NCBI RefSeq assembly: GCF_004777465.1
Contig: NZ_CP038462.1
Coordinates: forward strand, 3,038,001-3,102,000
From: Nocardioides daphniae
GTDB taxonomy: Bacteria; Actinomycetota; Actinomycetes; Propionibacteriales; Nocardioidaceae
Length of the DNA: 64,000 nucleotides
Reading direction: 5' to 3'
Shown here: piece after piece, positions 52,824-62,037 of the stretch
Numbering within the stretch: the first letter of the stretch is position 1
How the letters are laid out: the number at the start of each line of letters is the position of its first letter
Notes under the pieces: model-generated
Database searches by the model: none
Seen by the model: the letters and a program-made list of their open reading frames with translations, nothing else
What the model was told of the DNA's origin: nothing
Program-made: the position numbers and the translations under genes

Positions 52824-53879
52824 ATGGCTCGTGACATCCGCGCGCTTCCCAAGGCGCACCTGCACCTCCACTTCACCGGCTCGATGCGTCACGCCACCCT
52901 GCTCGAGCTCGCGGAGCGCGACGGCATCACGCTCCCGGAGTCACTGGTCGAGGACTGGCCCCCGCAGCTCTCCGCGGCCGACGAGAAGGGCTGGTTCCGC
53001 TTCCAGCGCCTCTACGACGTGGCCCGCTCGGTGCTGCGCACGGAGGGCGACGTACGACGCCTGGTGCGCGAGGCCGCCGAGGACGACGTCCGTGACGGCG
53101 GGCGCTGGCTGGAGATCCAGGTCGACCCGAGCGGCTACGCGGCACGCTTCGGCGGCATCACCGCCTTCACCGACCTGGTGCTCGACGCGGTCGAGGACGC
53201 GTCGCGCGAGACCGGGCTGGGGATGGCGGTGGTGATCGCGGCCAACCGCACCCGCCACCCGCTCGACGCCCGTACGCTGGCCCGCCTCGCCGCGCAGTAC
53301 GCCGGACGGGGCGTGGTGGGCTTCGGTCTCTCCAACGACGAGCGCCGCGGCCGGACGGACGAGTTCCGCGGTGCCTTCGAGATCGCCCGACGCGCCGACC
53401 TCGCGCTGGTGCCGCACGGCGGCGAGCTGCTCGGGCCGAGCCACGTGCGTACGTGCCTCGACTCGTTGGGGCCCACACGCCTGGGCCACGGCGTCCGCTC
53501 CTCGGAGGACCCGCAGGTGCTCGACCGGATCGTGCAGGCCGGGATCGCCCTCGAGGTCTGCCCCGTCTCCAACGTGGCGCTGGGCGTCTACCCCGACCTG
53601 AGCTCGGTGCCACTGCCCCAGCTGCTCGAGGCCGGGGCCACGGTGGCGCTGGGCGCCGACGACCCGCTGCTCTTCGGGTCGCAGCTGGCCGGGCAGTACG
53701 CGACCATGCGTGCCGCGCACGACCTCGAGGACGACCAGCTCGCCGAGCTCGCCCGAATGTCGGTGCGGGCGTCCCGCGCGCCGAACTCGGTGAGAGACTC
53801 CGTACTCGCCGAGATCGACCTCTGGTTGAGCGAGGCCGACAGCAGCGGCGAGGGCCGCACCACGGAGAGGAAATCATGA
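52824..53879 (+). CDS. add: Adenosine deaminase family protein
   Basis: A 351-residue metal-dependent deaminase that converts adenosine to inosine, or a close relative. Zinc ligands are in KAHLHLHFTGS and VPHGGE. Catalytic and structural motifs are GFGLSNDERRG, RLGHGVRSSEDP, EVCPVSNVALGVY and LGADDPLLFGS; the last is usually TDDP, with Ala-Asp here keeping the zinc Asp. It starts the unit that continues into the DUF4190 genes, with a 4-base overlap to the next. Confidence 0.88.
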   Translation: MARDIRALPKAHLHLHFTGSMRHATLLELAERDGITLPESLVEDWPPQLSAADEKGWFRFQRLYDVARSVLRTEGDVRRLVREAAEDDVRDGGRWLEIQVDPSGYAARFGGITAFTDLVLDAVEDASRETGLGMAVVIAANRTRHPLDARTLARLAAQYAGRGVVGFGLSNDERRGRTDEFRGAFEIARRADLALVPHGGELLGPSHVRTCLDSLGPTRLGHGVRSSEDPQVLDRIVQAGIALEVCPVSNVALGVYPDLSSVPLPQLLEAGATVALGADDPLLFGSQLAGQYATMRAAHDLEDDQLAELARMSVRASRAPNSVRDSVLAEIDLWLSEADSSGEGRTTERKS

Positions 53880-54439
53880 GCGACCCCAGCAACCCCTACG
53901 GTGAGCAGCCCGACCCCACCAACCCCTCCGGCCAGGAGAACCCCTACGGCACTCCCCCGGCGCAGAACCCGTACGACCAGCAGCCCTACGGCCAGCAGTC
54001 GCCCTACGGCCAGCAGCAGTCTGGCTACGGCCAGCAGCCGTCGTACGGGCAGCAGCCCGGGTACGGGCAGCAGCAGCCGGCGTACGGTCAGGGATACCCG
54101 CAGGGCTACGGCCAGGGCGGCCTCGCGCCGGCCAAGCCCAACCACCCGTCGGCCACCACGTCGATGGTGCTCGGCATCATCGGCCTCGGCAGCCTGGTGA
54201 TCGCCTGCGGCATCGGCCTCGTCCTCTCCCCCTTCGCCTGGGTCATGGGCAGCAAGGCGGTCAAGGAGATCGACGCCTCCAACGGCCAGCTCGGCGGCCG
54301 CGACCAGGCGCGCGCCGGCCAGATCATGGGCATCATCGGCTCGGTCATCCTGGTCCTGGGGATCATCGCCATCATCGCGTTCATCGCCTTCGCGGTCTCG
54401 GTCGGTTCGTCGGAGAGCGTCTACTACGACGGCTACTGA
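53876..54439 (+). CDS. DUF4190 membrane protein with Gly-Tyr-Gly-Gln-Gln repeats
   Basis: A 187-residue protein. Residues 1-85 are a low-complexity cytoplasmic tail of Tyr/Gly/Gln/Pro with about ten YGQQ-type repeats. The C-terminal half is a DUF4190 domain with two membrane segments (SMVLGIIGLGSLVIACGIGL and GIIGSVILVLGIIAIIAFIA) and the intervening WVMGSKAVKEID. Such YGQ-rich tails can self-associate; that is speculation here. The start overlaps the adenosine deaminase stop by 4 bases. It has a close relative immediately downstream. Confidence 0.82.
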   Translation: MSDPSNPYGEQPDPTNPSGQENPYGTPPAQNPYDQQPYGQQSPYGQQQSGYGQQPSYGQQPGYGQQQPAYGQGYPQGYGQGGLAPAKPNHPSATTSMVLGIIGLGSLVIACGIGLVLSPFAWVMGSKAVKEIDASNGQLGGRDQARAGQIMGIIGSVILVLGIIAIIAFIAFAVSVGSSESVYYDGY

Positions 54440-54442
54440 GCC

Positions 54443-54468
54443 CTGCGGCCGTCGGACGACGGCCGCAG
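54443..54468 (+). terminator. Hairpin between the two DUF4190 genes
   Basis: CTGCGGCCGTC, a 4-base loop, then GACGGCCGCAG: an 11-bp perfect stem 3 bases past the stop. A second hairpin (GGCGAGCCGGT/ACCGGCTTCGCC) follows at about 54473-54499. Confidence 0.6.
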
Positions 54469-54565
54469 CCTCGGCGAGCCGGTGCCCACCGGCTTCGCCG
54501 TTCTGCCTCCACGCGTCGCCGGCGTGCACCACCATGGTCCCGACCGAGCAGACGAGAGGAACTCC

Positions 54566-54970
54566 GTGAGCGACCCGAGCACCCCGCCCAACCCGTACGG
54601 CGACCCCGGCCACGGCCAGCAGCCGGGCTACGACCCCTACGCCGTCGGCGGGCTCGGCGGCGGACCGGTCGCCCACCCGCGGGGCACCACCGTCCTCGTG
54701 CTGGGCATCCTCGGCCTCGTCTGCTGCGGCTTCCTGGCGCCGGTCGCCTGGGTCATGGGCGCCAGCGCCGACAACGACGTCAAGGCCTACCCGGGCCGCT
54801 ACAGCAACGCCGGCTCCATCAAGGCGGGCAAGATCCTCGGCATCATCGGCACGGCGATCATCGTGCTCACCTTCCTGGCCGTGATGCTCCTCTTCGCCTT
54901 CGGTGCCTCCATGGGGCTGGACAGCTCGAGCACCCCGAGCAGCCCGGAGGACTGGTCCGGCGTCCAGTAG
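54566..54970 (+). CDS. Second DUF4190 membrane protein
   Basis: A 134-residue paralogue of the preceding gene with a shorter tail (PNPYGDPGHGQQPGYDPY) and two membrane segments (TVLVLGILGLVCCGFLAPVA and KILGIIGTAIIVLTFLAVML). Between them WVMGASADNDVKAYPGRYS matches the DUF4190 pattern. It starts with GTG, with GAGAGGA 7 bases upstream. The function is unknown. The two genes look like an old tandem duplication. Confidence 0.8.
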   Translation: MSDPSTPPNPYGDPGHGQQPGYDPYAVGGLGGGPVAHPRGTTVLVLGILGLVCCGFLAPVAWVMGASADNDVKAYPGRYSNAGSIKAGKILGIIGTAIIVLTFLAVMLLFAFGASMGLDSSSTPSSPEDWSGVQ

Positions 54971-55053
54971 GTCAAACCAGCCCTCTGGCCGACCGGCCGC
55001 GTCTCCCCCTAGGGTCGAAGAACCATCCCCGACCAGGAGGGACGACCCCCACG

Positions 55054-55737
55054 ATGGACATCGTCCTCGTCCCGGGTCTGTGGCTCGACGCCTCGGCCTG
55101 GGACGCCGTCACCGCCCAGCTCACCACCCGTGGCCACCAGGTCAGCGCGCTGACCTTGCCCGGGCAGGGGGACGACCACCCGGACGCGACGCTCGACGAC
55201 CAGGTCGACGCGGTGGTCGCGGCGGTCGAGTCGGCCGAGGCTCCCCCGCTCGTCGTCGGACACTCCGCCGCCAGCACGCTGGCGTGGCTGGCTGCTGACC
55301 GACGCCCCGACCAGGTCGCCGCCGTCGCACTCGTCGGCGGCTTCCCGGCGACCGACGGCACGACGTACGCCGACTTCTTCCCGGCGAAGCGCGGCAAGGT
55401 CGCCTTCCCCGGGTGGGAACCCTTCGAGGGACCGGACACGGTCGACCTCGACGCGCAGGCCCGCGCCCGGATCGCCTCCGGCATGCACCCGGTGCCGCAC
55501 GCCGTCACCTCGGCCGAGGTCCGCTACCGCGACGAGCGGCGCCACGGCGTCCCGCTCACGCTGGTCTGCCCGGAGTACACCCCCGACCAGGCCCGCTCGT
55601 GGGTCGAGGCGGGCGAGGTGCCGGAGGCGGCGGCCGCCCAGCGGCTCGACTACGTCGACATCGACAGCGGCCACTGGCCGATGTACTCCGCTCCCCAGGT
55701 GCTGGCCGACCTGGTGGACGGGCTCACGCACCGCTGA
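55054..55737 (+). CDS. Alpha/beta hydrolase
   Basis: A 227-residue alpha/beta-hydrolase. LVPGLWLDASAWD holds the oxyanion-hole turn, PLVVGHSAASTLAWLA the nucleophile elbow (G-H-S-A-A), and YVDIDSGHWPMYS the catalytic His near the C-terminus. A short cap region lies around residues 110-150. It resembles EstC/salicylate-esterase-like and methyl-esterase-like hydrolases, but the substrate is not known. The ATG has CAGGAGGGACG upstream. Confidence 0.88.
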   Translation: MDIVLVPGLWLDASAWDAVTAQLTTRGHQVSALTLPGQGDDHPDATLDDQVDAVVAAVESAEAPPLVVGHSAASTLAWLAADRRPDQVAAVALVGGFPATDGTTYADFFPAKRGKVAFPGWEPFEGPDTVDLDAQARARIASGMHPVPHAVTSAEVRYRDERRHGVPLTLVCPEYTPDQARSWVEAGEVPEAAAAQRLDYVDIDSGHWPMYSAPQVLADLVDGLTHR

Positions 55738-55749
55738 AGTCGGCTCGGC

Positions 55750-56803
55750 TCAGAGCGTCAGGCCGACGAGCACCGGCTCGTTGACGAGGCGTACGCCGAA
55801 GGCCCGCTCGACGCCGTCACGCACGGTGCGCGCCAGGGTGAGCAGGTCGTCGGCCGTCGCACCGCCCCGGTTGGTCAGGGCGAGCGGTGTGCTTGGTGGA
55901 GAGGCTGACGCGGCCCTCGACCTCCGCCGGGCTGAACCCCTTGGCGAAGCCGGCGTGCTCGATCAACCAGGCCGCGCTCGACTTCACCGAGCCGTCCGGC
56001 TGCGCGAAGCGGGGCGCCCCCTCGGGCAGCGCCGCGGCCTGCTCGGCGCTCAGCAGCGGGTTGGTGAAGAACGAGCCGGCGCTCCACGTGTCGTGGTCGG
56101 CCGCGTCCAGCACCATCCCCTTGCCGGCGCGCAGCGCGAGCACGGCACGGCGTACGTCGGCGGCCGGGGCCCGCTCGCCGACGTCGACGCCGAGGGTGCG
56201 GGCGAGCTCGGCGTAGGCGACCGGCGCGGAGAGCGACGCCGTCGGCAGCTGGAAGGTGACCTCGAGGATGAGGTGGCGGTCGGGCTCTGCCTTGAAGCGG
56301 CTGTGCCGGTAGGAGAAGCCGCAGTCGGCGGCGGAGAAGGTGCGCTGGCGCTTCTCGACGCGGTCGTAGGTGCGCATCTGGGCGATGGTCTGGGCGACCT
56401 CCTGGCCGTAGGCGCCCACGTTCTGCACCGGCGTGGCACCGACCGAGCCGGGGATGCCGGAGAGCGCCTCGACGCCGCTCCAGCCCGAGGCGACGGCGTG
56501 CGCGACCAGGTCGTCCCAGACCTCGCCGGCGGCGACCTTGAGCACCGCGCCACCGCAGGAGGCGTCGTGGGGCTCGACGTCGGCGGAGATGCCCCGGGTG
56601 GCGATCCGCACGACGCGGCCCGCGAAGCCGGCGTCGGAGACGACCAGGTTGGAGCCGCCGGCGACGAGCAGGACCGGGATGCCGCGCTCGTCGGCCTCGG
56701 CGACGGCAGCAACCAGCTCGGCCTCCGTCGTGGCCTCGACCAGGTCGGCGGCGGGACCGCCCAGACGGAGCGTGGTCAGGTCGGCCAGGCGCACCTCAGG
56801 CAC
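55750..56803 (-). CDS. murB: UDP-N-acetylenolpyruvoylglucosamine reductase MurB (one frameshift)
   Basis: The FAD enzyme that reduces UDP-GlcNAc-enolpyruvate to UDP-MurNAc. FAD motifs are [15 protein letters not shown] and [37 protein letters not shown] and [11 protein letters not shown] are family blocks, and the catalytic Ser is in FFTNPLLS. The frame breaks at 55894 after VSLSTKHT. Removing one base (or adding two) gives [20 protein letters not shown] and the usual C-terminus [11 protein letters not shown] with stop at 55750, for 350 residues. It overlaps hadB by 8 bases. Confidence 0.93.
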
Positions 56804-57248
56804 CGGACTCCTGCGCGTCGCCGGGCAGCACGACGACGGCCTTCGGCATGCCGAGCACCTTGGCGCCGCCGCTGGTGACCAGCAGGGCCAGGCTGACGAC
56901 GTCGCGGCCGTCCTCCTCGGTGACGCTCTTCACGGAGGCGGAGACCTCGACGCCGACCGCGCCCTCGGCGGGGACGACGACGGGGTCGGTGAACTTCGAG
57001 CCGATCTCGCGGACCTCGGCGCCGGGGAACCAGTCGGTGACGGCGCGGGCCATCAGCGCCATCGTGTACATGCCGTGGGCGATCACGCCGGGCAGTCCGA
57101 CGGAGTGGGCGACGGCCTCGTCCTGGTGGATCGGGTTGTGGTCGCCGCTCGCCTCGGCGTAGGCGACCAGGTCGGCGCGGGTGATGGCGAACGTACGCGG
57201 CCCGAGCTCGGCGCCCTCGGCCGGCAGGAGGGGCTGGTCGGCGCTCAT
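56796..57248 (-). CDS. hadB: MaoC-type (3R)-hydroxyacyl dehydratase subunit HadB
   Basis: A 150-residue hot-dog-fold protein with the hydratase-2 catalytic motif YAEASGDHNPIHQDEAVAHS (Asp and His). VIAHGMYTMALMARAVTDW follows. It pairs with the next upstream gene, as HadA/HadB do in mycobacteria, to dehydrate 3-hydroxyacyl chains. The start overlaps the hadA stop by 4 bases. Confidence 0.88.
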   Translation of the reverse strand: MSADQPLLPAEGAELGPRTFAITRADLVAYAEASGDHNPIHQDEAVAHSVGLPGVIAHGMYTMALMARAVTDWFPGAEVREIGSKFTDPVVVPAEGAVGVEVSASVKSVTEEDGRDVVSLALLVTSGGAKVLGMPKAVVVLPGDAQESGA

Positions 57249-57655
57249 GCGTCCTCCTCGGTGGCCTCGCCGCGGTGCACCAGGGTGGCGGTCGCGGTGC
57301 AGACGAGCTCGCCCGCGGCGTCGGTGACGGTGCTCAGGGTGCCGATGATGTCGTTGCCGCCGATCTGGCGCAGCCGCGCGACCTCGAGCGTCGCGACCAG
57401 GGTGTCGCCGGCGACGATCGGGCGGGCGTACGTGAAGCGCTGCTCGCCGTGGACGATCCGGTGCAGCGGGACCTGCTCGGCGTCGAGGAACGTCTGCATC
57501 GCCTCGAACGCCAGGACGATCGGGTAGGTCGGCGGTGCCACCTCGGCAGGGGCTCCCCCGGCCGCGGCGGCGAAGGCCGCGATCGACTCAGGCGTGACGT
57601 GGTGCTCGGCTGTCGGCGGGAAGGTCCGCCCGACGAGCGAGGAGTCGAGAGTCAT
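57245..57655 (-). CDS. hadA: MaoC-type dehydratase partner subunit HadA
   Basis: A 136-residue FAS1/MaoC N-terminal-type hot-dog protein (GRTFPPTAEHHVTPESIAAF, HRIVHGEQRFTYARPIVAGD) without the catalytic Asp-His motif, acting as the substrate-binding partner of HadB. The gene order rpmG-hadA-hadB-murB is the usual actinobacterial one. The ATG at 57655 has TATTTT 7 bases upstream and only a weak ribosome-binding site; a TTG 9 bases further upstream is less likely. Confidence 0.88.
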   Translation of the reverse strand: MTLDSSLVGRTFPPTAEHHVTPESIAAFAAAAGGAPAEVAPPTYPIVLAFEAMQTFLDAEQVPLHRIVHGEQRFTYARPIVAGDTLVATLEVARLRQIGGNDIIGTLSTVTDAAGELVCTATATLVHRGEATEEDA

Positions 57656-57722
57656 GTGTTCCAAAATAGCGACAGACCCACCCGAGCGCGTCGGGCGGGT
57701 CTGTGCGGAAAGTCTGTTCGCG

Positions 57723-57893
57723 TCAGCGGGTCTCGCGGTGCGCGGTGTGCTTGCGGCAGCGCGGGCAGAACTTGTTCATCTCCATACGGTCGGGGTCGTT
57801 CCGACGGTTCTTCTTGGTGATGTAGTTGCGGTCCTTGCAGTCCACGCACGCAAGGGTGATCTTGGGGCGAACGTCAGAGCTCTTGCTGGCCAC
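57723..57893 (-). CDS. rpmG: 50S ribosomal protein L33, zinc-binding form
   Basis: A 56-residue bL33: [20 protein letters not shown], then [20 protein letters not shown] and [13 protein letters not shown]. It has four cysteines in two C-x-x-C pairs, so it is the zinc-containing (C+) form rather than the cysteine-free paralogue made under zinc starvation. GTG start. It lies 69 bases before hadA on the minus strand and just after tRNA-Met. Confidence 0.95.
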   Translation of the reverse strand: MASKSSDVRPKITLACVDCKDRNYITKKNRRNDPDRMEMNKFCPRCRKHTAHRETR

Positions 57894-57964
57894 GGGAAGT
57901 CCTTAGTCGAATGCTGGTGTGATGCCTTTGCCGATGCTACCGGCTTGATGGAGATCAGGCTTCG

Positions 57965-58038
57965 TAGCGAGGGCGGGACTCGAACCCGCGACACCACGAT
58001 TATGAGTCGTGTGCTCTAACCACCTGAGCTACCCCGCC
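57965..58038 (-). tRNA. tRNA-Met (anticodon CAT), elongator type
   Basis: A 74-base cloverleaf: GGCGGGG acceptor 5' strand, D arm GCTC/GAGC, anticodon stem CACGA/TCGTG with loop CTCATAA, T arm GCGGG-TTCGAGT-CCCGC. The acceptor pairs at position 1 (by G-U) and lacks the unpaired 1-72 of initiator tRNA, so it is an elongator. Confidence 0.94.
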
Positions 58039-58083
58039 ACCGGGAGAGCGCCGCCCCCGTGAGGGGCGGCCAACTCTTTCCCA

Positions 58084-58156
58084 AGCCCCTTTACGGAATC
58101 GAACCGTAGACCTTCTCCTTACCATGGAGACGCTCTGCCGACTGAGCTAAAGGGGC
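58084..58156 (-). tRNA. tRNA-Thr (anticodon GGT)
   Basis: A 73-base cloverleaf: acceptor GCCCCTT/AAGGGGC, D arm GCTC/GAGC, anticodon stem TCTCC/GGAGA with loop ATGGTAA (anticodon GGT), T arm TACGG-TTCGATT-CCGTA. It is 45 bases from tRNA-Met, in the usual Thr-Met-rpmG order. Confidence 0.95.
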
Positions 58157-58239
58157 AACGAGGAAGAAGATTACACAGGTCCTTGCACCGTGCAAAATCG
58201 CCCCCCACCTGCCGGACCCGCGGGTGTCGTCGCCGCTGG

Positions 58240-59639
58240 TCAGGCGCCCATCCGGGGCCACGGACGAGCCTCCTCGAGCTGCAGCGCGAGCTGCAGCAGG
58301 AGGGCCTCCTGGCCCCACCCTCCGCACAGCTGCATCCCCTGCGGGAGCCCCGCGGCAGTGGTCGCCAGCGGGAGGCTGACGGCCGGGTCGCCGGTCGCGT
58401 TCTGCAGCGGCGTGAAGGCCACCCAGTCCATGAGCCGGTCGATGACCTCCTCGTAGGGACGCGTCGGGTCGAGGTGGCCGACCGTGGGCGTCTCGGTGGC
58501 CAGCGTGGGCGTGAGCGTGACGTCGTACGCAGCGAAGTGGCGCTTGGAGGCCTGCTGCGAGGCGCCCATGGCGGCGATGGCGCCGGGCAACTTGGCGATG
58601 TTGCGGCGGCAGTGCCGCGCCAGGCCGAGGGTGAGATTGTCGAGCTTGGTCGAGTCCCACGAGGTGCCGCGGGCGCGCGGCCCGGTGCGCACCAGGTACA
58701 TCGCGAGCATCGACCAGTAGAGGAGGAAGGCGTCGGCGAACCAGTCCGGGACCGGCGGGTCGACCTCCTCGACGTGGTGCCCCAGGGCCTCGAGGTGGGC
58801 GGCGGTCTCGAGGGTGAGGCGGCGCACCTCGGGGGTGGCCTCGCGGCCGATGCCGGCGGTGACGACGGCGATCCGCAGCGGCCGGTCGATCGGGCGGGTC
58901 ACGTCGCCGACCGGGCCAGCCGCGGGTCGCGGTAGACCTTCTCCGCCTCCCGCAGGAAGGCGGCGGTGTCGCGGACCGAGCGGGTGAGGACGCCGTCGGC
59001 CACGATGCGTACGGGCATCTGGCGGGTCATGGCGTCGGAGGGCACGCGCCCGCGGGTGGGCTTGAGGCCGACCAGGCCGTTGACGGCGGCCGGGATGCGG
59101 ATCGAGCCACCCCCGTCGTTGCCGTGGGCCAGCGGGACCGCCCCGGTGGCGACCAGGGCGCCCGCGCCCGAGGAGGAGGCGCCCGCGTAGTGGTCGCGGT
59201 GCCACGGGTTGCGGACGGGGCCCTGGCGCGGGTGGTCGCAGGCGCCGGAGAATCCGAACTCGGAGAGCCGGGTCTTGGCCAGGTTGACCGCGCCGAGGCG
59301 GTGGAAGAGGCGGGCGACGTCGCCGTTGACCGGGCTGGGCTTGGCGACGAAGGCGTCGGTGCCCTCCTGGGTCGGCAGGCCGCGGACGTCGACGTTGTCC
59401 TTGAGGACCATGGGGAGGCCGGCGAACCAGCCGCGCTGCGCGCCCTGGGCGCGGACCCGGGCGCGGCCGTAGTCGCGGACCGCGACGGCGCCGAGCTCGG
59501 CGTCGACGGACTCGATGCGGGCGATCGCTGCCTCGACGAGCTCGCTGGACGAGACCTCGCCACGCTGCAGGCGCGTGACCAGTCCGACCGCGTCGTCGGT
59601 GCCGAGGGCGTCGTCGGTGAAGGCGTGGATGGGCTCCAT
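58240..59639 (-). CDS. Amidase-signature family hydrolase (one frameshift)
   Basis: An amidase of about 466 residues. The Ser-cisSer-Lys triad is visible: Lys in GLPMVLKDNVDVRGLP, the cis-Ser in AGASSSGAGALVATG, and the nucleophile Ser in GNDGGGSIRIPAAV. The frame breaks near 58907 after RLARS. Restoring one C to a CCC run gives LAPVGDVTRPIDRPLRIAVV and the rest of the domain (LTPTLATETPTVGHL, LPLATTAAGLPQGMQL). TAGGGT lies exactly 6 bases before the ATG, so it is probably leaderless. The substrate is unknown; 6-aminohexanoate-cyclic-dimer hydrolase-like amidases are the closest family I can name. Confidence 0.87.
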
Positions 59640-59651
59640 CCCGGCACCCTA

Positions 59652-59936
59652 GTGAGTCAGGTGACCTGACGGGAAGGAGTCGCGGACGCGCTGGATCGCC
59701 TCAGCGGTCGACATGCTGGGCCACGGTCGACCCATGTACGCAGCTGCCGTCGCGTCCGAGAATCCCCCACGAGCCCGTCGCCGCGACATCTGGAGGCCCG
59801 CAGCAGCTCGACGTGACGGGCGGGGACGAGGTCGCCGACCACGTCGACTGGATCATCCGGGGGAGCGACAAGGCGGCTGTGGGCTCCAACCGCTGATCAA
59901 TGCCGAACCTGGTGAAGCAGCACCCGTTGCGCGATC
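59652..59936. other. Intergenic region with a possible gene remnant
   Basis: A 285-base stretch with no convincing full gene. In one plus-strand frame (about 59797-59896) the text QLDVTGGDEVADHVDWIIRG is followed by SDKAAVGSNR and a stop, which looks more protein-like than its surroundings but has no start or ribosome-binding site. It may be the tail of a gene truncated when the second DUF222/HNH copy arrived just downstream. Confidence 0.3.
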
Positions 59937-60757
59937 AAAACTGTCGGCGGCCACTGGTTGGGTTGACCCATGGAAGCCACCACCCGCCCCGCCGACTCGG
60001 CCACTGCCGCCGAGCTGCTGCGTGAGCTGGGTGCGCACCGGCAGCTGATCGCGGCCGCGGAGGCCGAGGAGCTTGAGCTGGTCTACGCGTGGGTGGTCAG
60101 CCACCCCGCGCTCGGTGAAGGCGGGGTGCTGTCGGCCGATGAGTTCCCGGGCGGTGCGGGTACGCCGGGGGTGGCGGCCTTCACCGCGGAGCCGTTGGCG
60201 GGGGTGCTGCGGGTCTCGCCGGCAGCTGCGCAGTCGTTGCTGGCTGACACGGTGGATCTGGTGCACCGGTTGCCGCGGCTGTGGGACCAGGTCCAGGCCC
60301 TCGAGGTCGCCGTGTGGAAGGCCCGCCGGATCGCGACCGCCACCCGGTCGTTGTCGCTGGAGGCAGCACGGTGGGTCGACCGGCAGATGATCGGCGCCGC
60401 TGGCTCGATCGGCGCGGCGGCGTTGGACCGGTTGATCGCGCTCGCGGTGGCCCGCGTCGACCCCGCAGGCCAGAAGGAGAAGGAAGCCGCCGAGCGGGCG
60501 AAGTGGGACGTCGACCTGACTCACCCGCGTGGCTGGGCCGGGACCAGCCAGCTGACCGCTGTCGGTGACACCGTGGCCCTTGGTGAGGTGATGGACCGGA
60601 TCAGCGCCGACGCCGATGCCCTGGCTGGCGCCGGGGACGCCGACACAGTCGGGGCGCGGCGGGTGAAGGCACTGCTCTCGCTCGCTCGCGAAGGTGTCGA
60701 CCAGCTCGCGTTCGGGTTCGCCGCCGCCGACGCCGCTGCGTCCAAGACCGGTCGCGG
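59937..60757 (+). repeat. Duplicated 0.8-kb segment, copy 2 (other copy 28058-28878)
   Basis: The counterpart of the segment at 28058. Identity begins at AAAACTGTCGG with unrelated sequence before it and ends at GGTCGCGG inside the coding region. Confidence 0.85.
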
Positions 60758-61333
60758 ACGACCGAGGCAGGCACTCAAGCTGTACGTCCACGCCTCCCTG
60801 GCCGACCTGGCCACGCTGGCCGCGGGTAGCGGGTCGGACGACACCGCGGTCGCCGAGGTGGAGCGGCTCGGCCCGATCACCAGCGACCTCCTCAAGCAGT
60901 GGTCCGGGGTCACGAGGGTGACGGTCACCCCGGTCCTCGACCTGGCCGACGCCCCGTGGAGCCCGCGGCACGACCCGCCACCCGGATGCGCGAGCACGTG
61001 GTCCTGCGGCACCGCGGCTGCGTCTTCCCGTTCTGTGGTCGCGACGCCAGATCCGGCGACCTTGACCACGTGATCCCGTGGGACCCCGACGCCCCGTCTG
61101 GCCCGGCCAAGCCCGGCACGACGCCGGACAACCTGGCGCCCCTGTGCCGACGCCACCACCGCGCCAAGACCGACGGCCGCTGGCGCTACGTCGTGCTGAC
61201 CGATCCCGCAGCTGACCCACCCGGAGATCCGAACAACAGGCCGGGCCATCCTCCCGACCACCTCTGGACCGGACCCCACGGCGAGACCTTCCTCGTCACC
61301 GGCGGCCCGACCGTCACGCTCGGCGACCCCTGA
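59970..61333 (+). CDS. DUF222/HNH endonuclease (13E12 type), copy 2 (one frameshift)
   Basis: A protein of about 454 residues, the same family as the gene at 28091 and nearly identical over the first 262 residues. The HNH motif is CVFPFCGRDARSGDLDHVIP, then NLAPLCRRHHRAKTDG. The frame breaks near 60990; restoring one C to a CCC run gives PPPRMREHVVLRHRGC. Its C-terminal third differs from copy 1 in many residues and by short indels, so the two copies share their front by recent duplication or gene conversion. It is convergent with lrgB, 4 bases away. Confidence 0.87.
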
Positions 61334-61337
61334 CTGG

Positions 61338-62037
61338 TCAGACCAGGCCGACGAGCCACAGCACCAGCGGCAGCAGCACGCTGGTCGCCAGGGCAGTGAG
61401 ACCCATGGACAGCCCGGCGAAGGCGCCCTCGGTCTCGTCCTCCACCAGCGAGCGCGAGGTGCCGATGCCGTGCGAGACCGCGCCCATCGCGAGGCCACGC
61501 GCTCGGTGGTCCCGCACCCTCAGCAGCGTCAGCACCGTCGGCCCCAGCACCGCGCCGAGGATGCCCGCGGTGATCGTCACCACGGCGGTCAGCGGCGCCA
61601 ACCCACCCACCTGCTCGGCCAGCGCGATGGAGACCGGGGTGGTCGTTGCCTTCGGCGCCATCGTCAGCGCCAGCGTCTCGCTGCCCCGAGGAGCAGCACC
61701 AAGGCGTACGCGGTCGCGATCGAGACCGCAGCGCCGAGCGGGATCGCCACCAGCATCGGTCCGACCACCCGCGCATCCGCCGCACCTGCCGGTGCAGCGG
61801 CACCGCGAGCGCCACCGTGGCCGGGCCCAGCCAGAAGCTGACCAGGGTGGCTGCGTCGGCGTACGCCGCGTAGTCGACGTCGAGCAGCGTGATGCCGAGC
61901 GCCGTGCCTGCGATCCCGACGACCACGGGCTGCGCAGCCGGGTGGCCCTGGGTCCGATGACGCAGCCACAGCCCGAGGCGATAGCTCAGCAGCGTGAGCA
62001 GCACCAGCGCGGCCGGCGAGGTCAGTGCCTCACGCAT
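61338..62037 (-). CDS. lrgB: LrgB/CidB-family membrane protein (two frameshifts)
   Basis: A polytopic membrane protein of about 233 residues, the partner of LrgA. The frame breaks twice, repaired by one G near 61769 (RMRGVVGPMLVAIPLG) and one base near 61686 (LLLGASETLALTMAPK). The C-terminal part carries the LrgB signature PKATTTPVSIALAEQVGGL and GTSRSLVEDETEGAFAGL. LrgAB-type proteins are thought to modulate murein hydrolase activity and, in some bacteria, to carry pyruvate or glycolate. The ATG overlaps the end of lrgA by 8 bases. Confidence 0.85.

Noticed and set aside
59713..60048. A plus-strand frame of 111 codons running into the second HNH copy
   Set aside because: Its end lies inside the duplicated block in the wrong frame, and its composition is Arg/Pro-rich noise.
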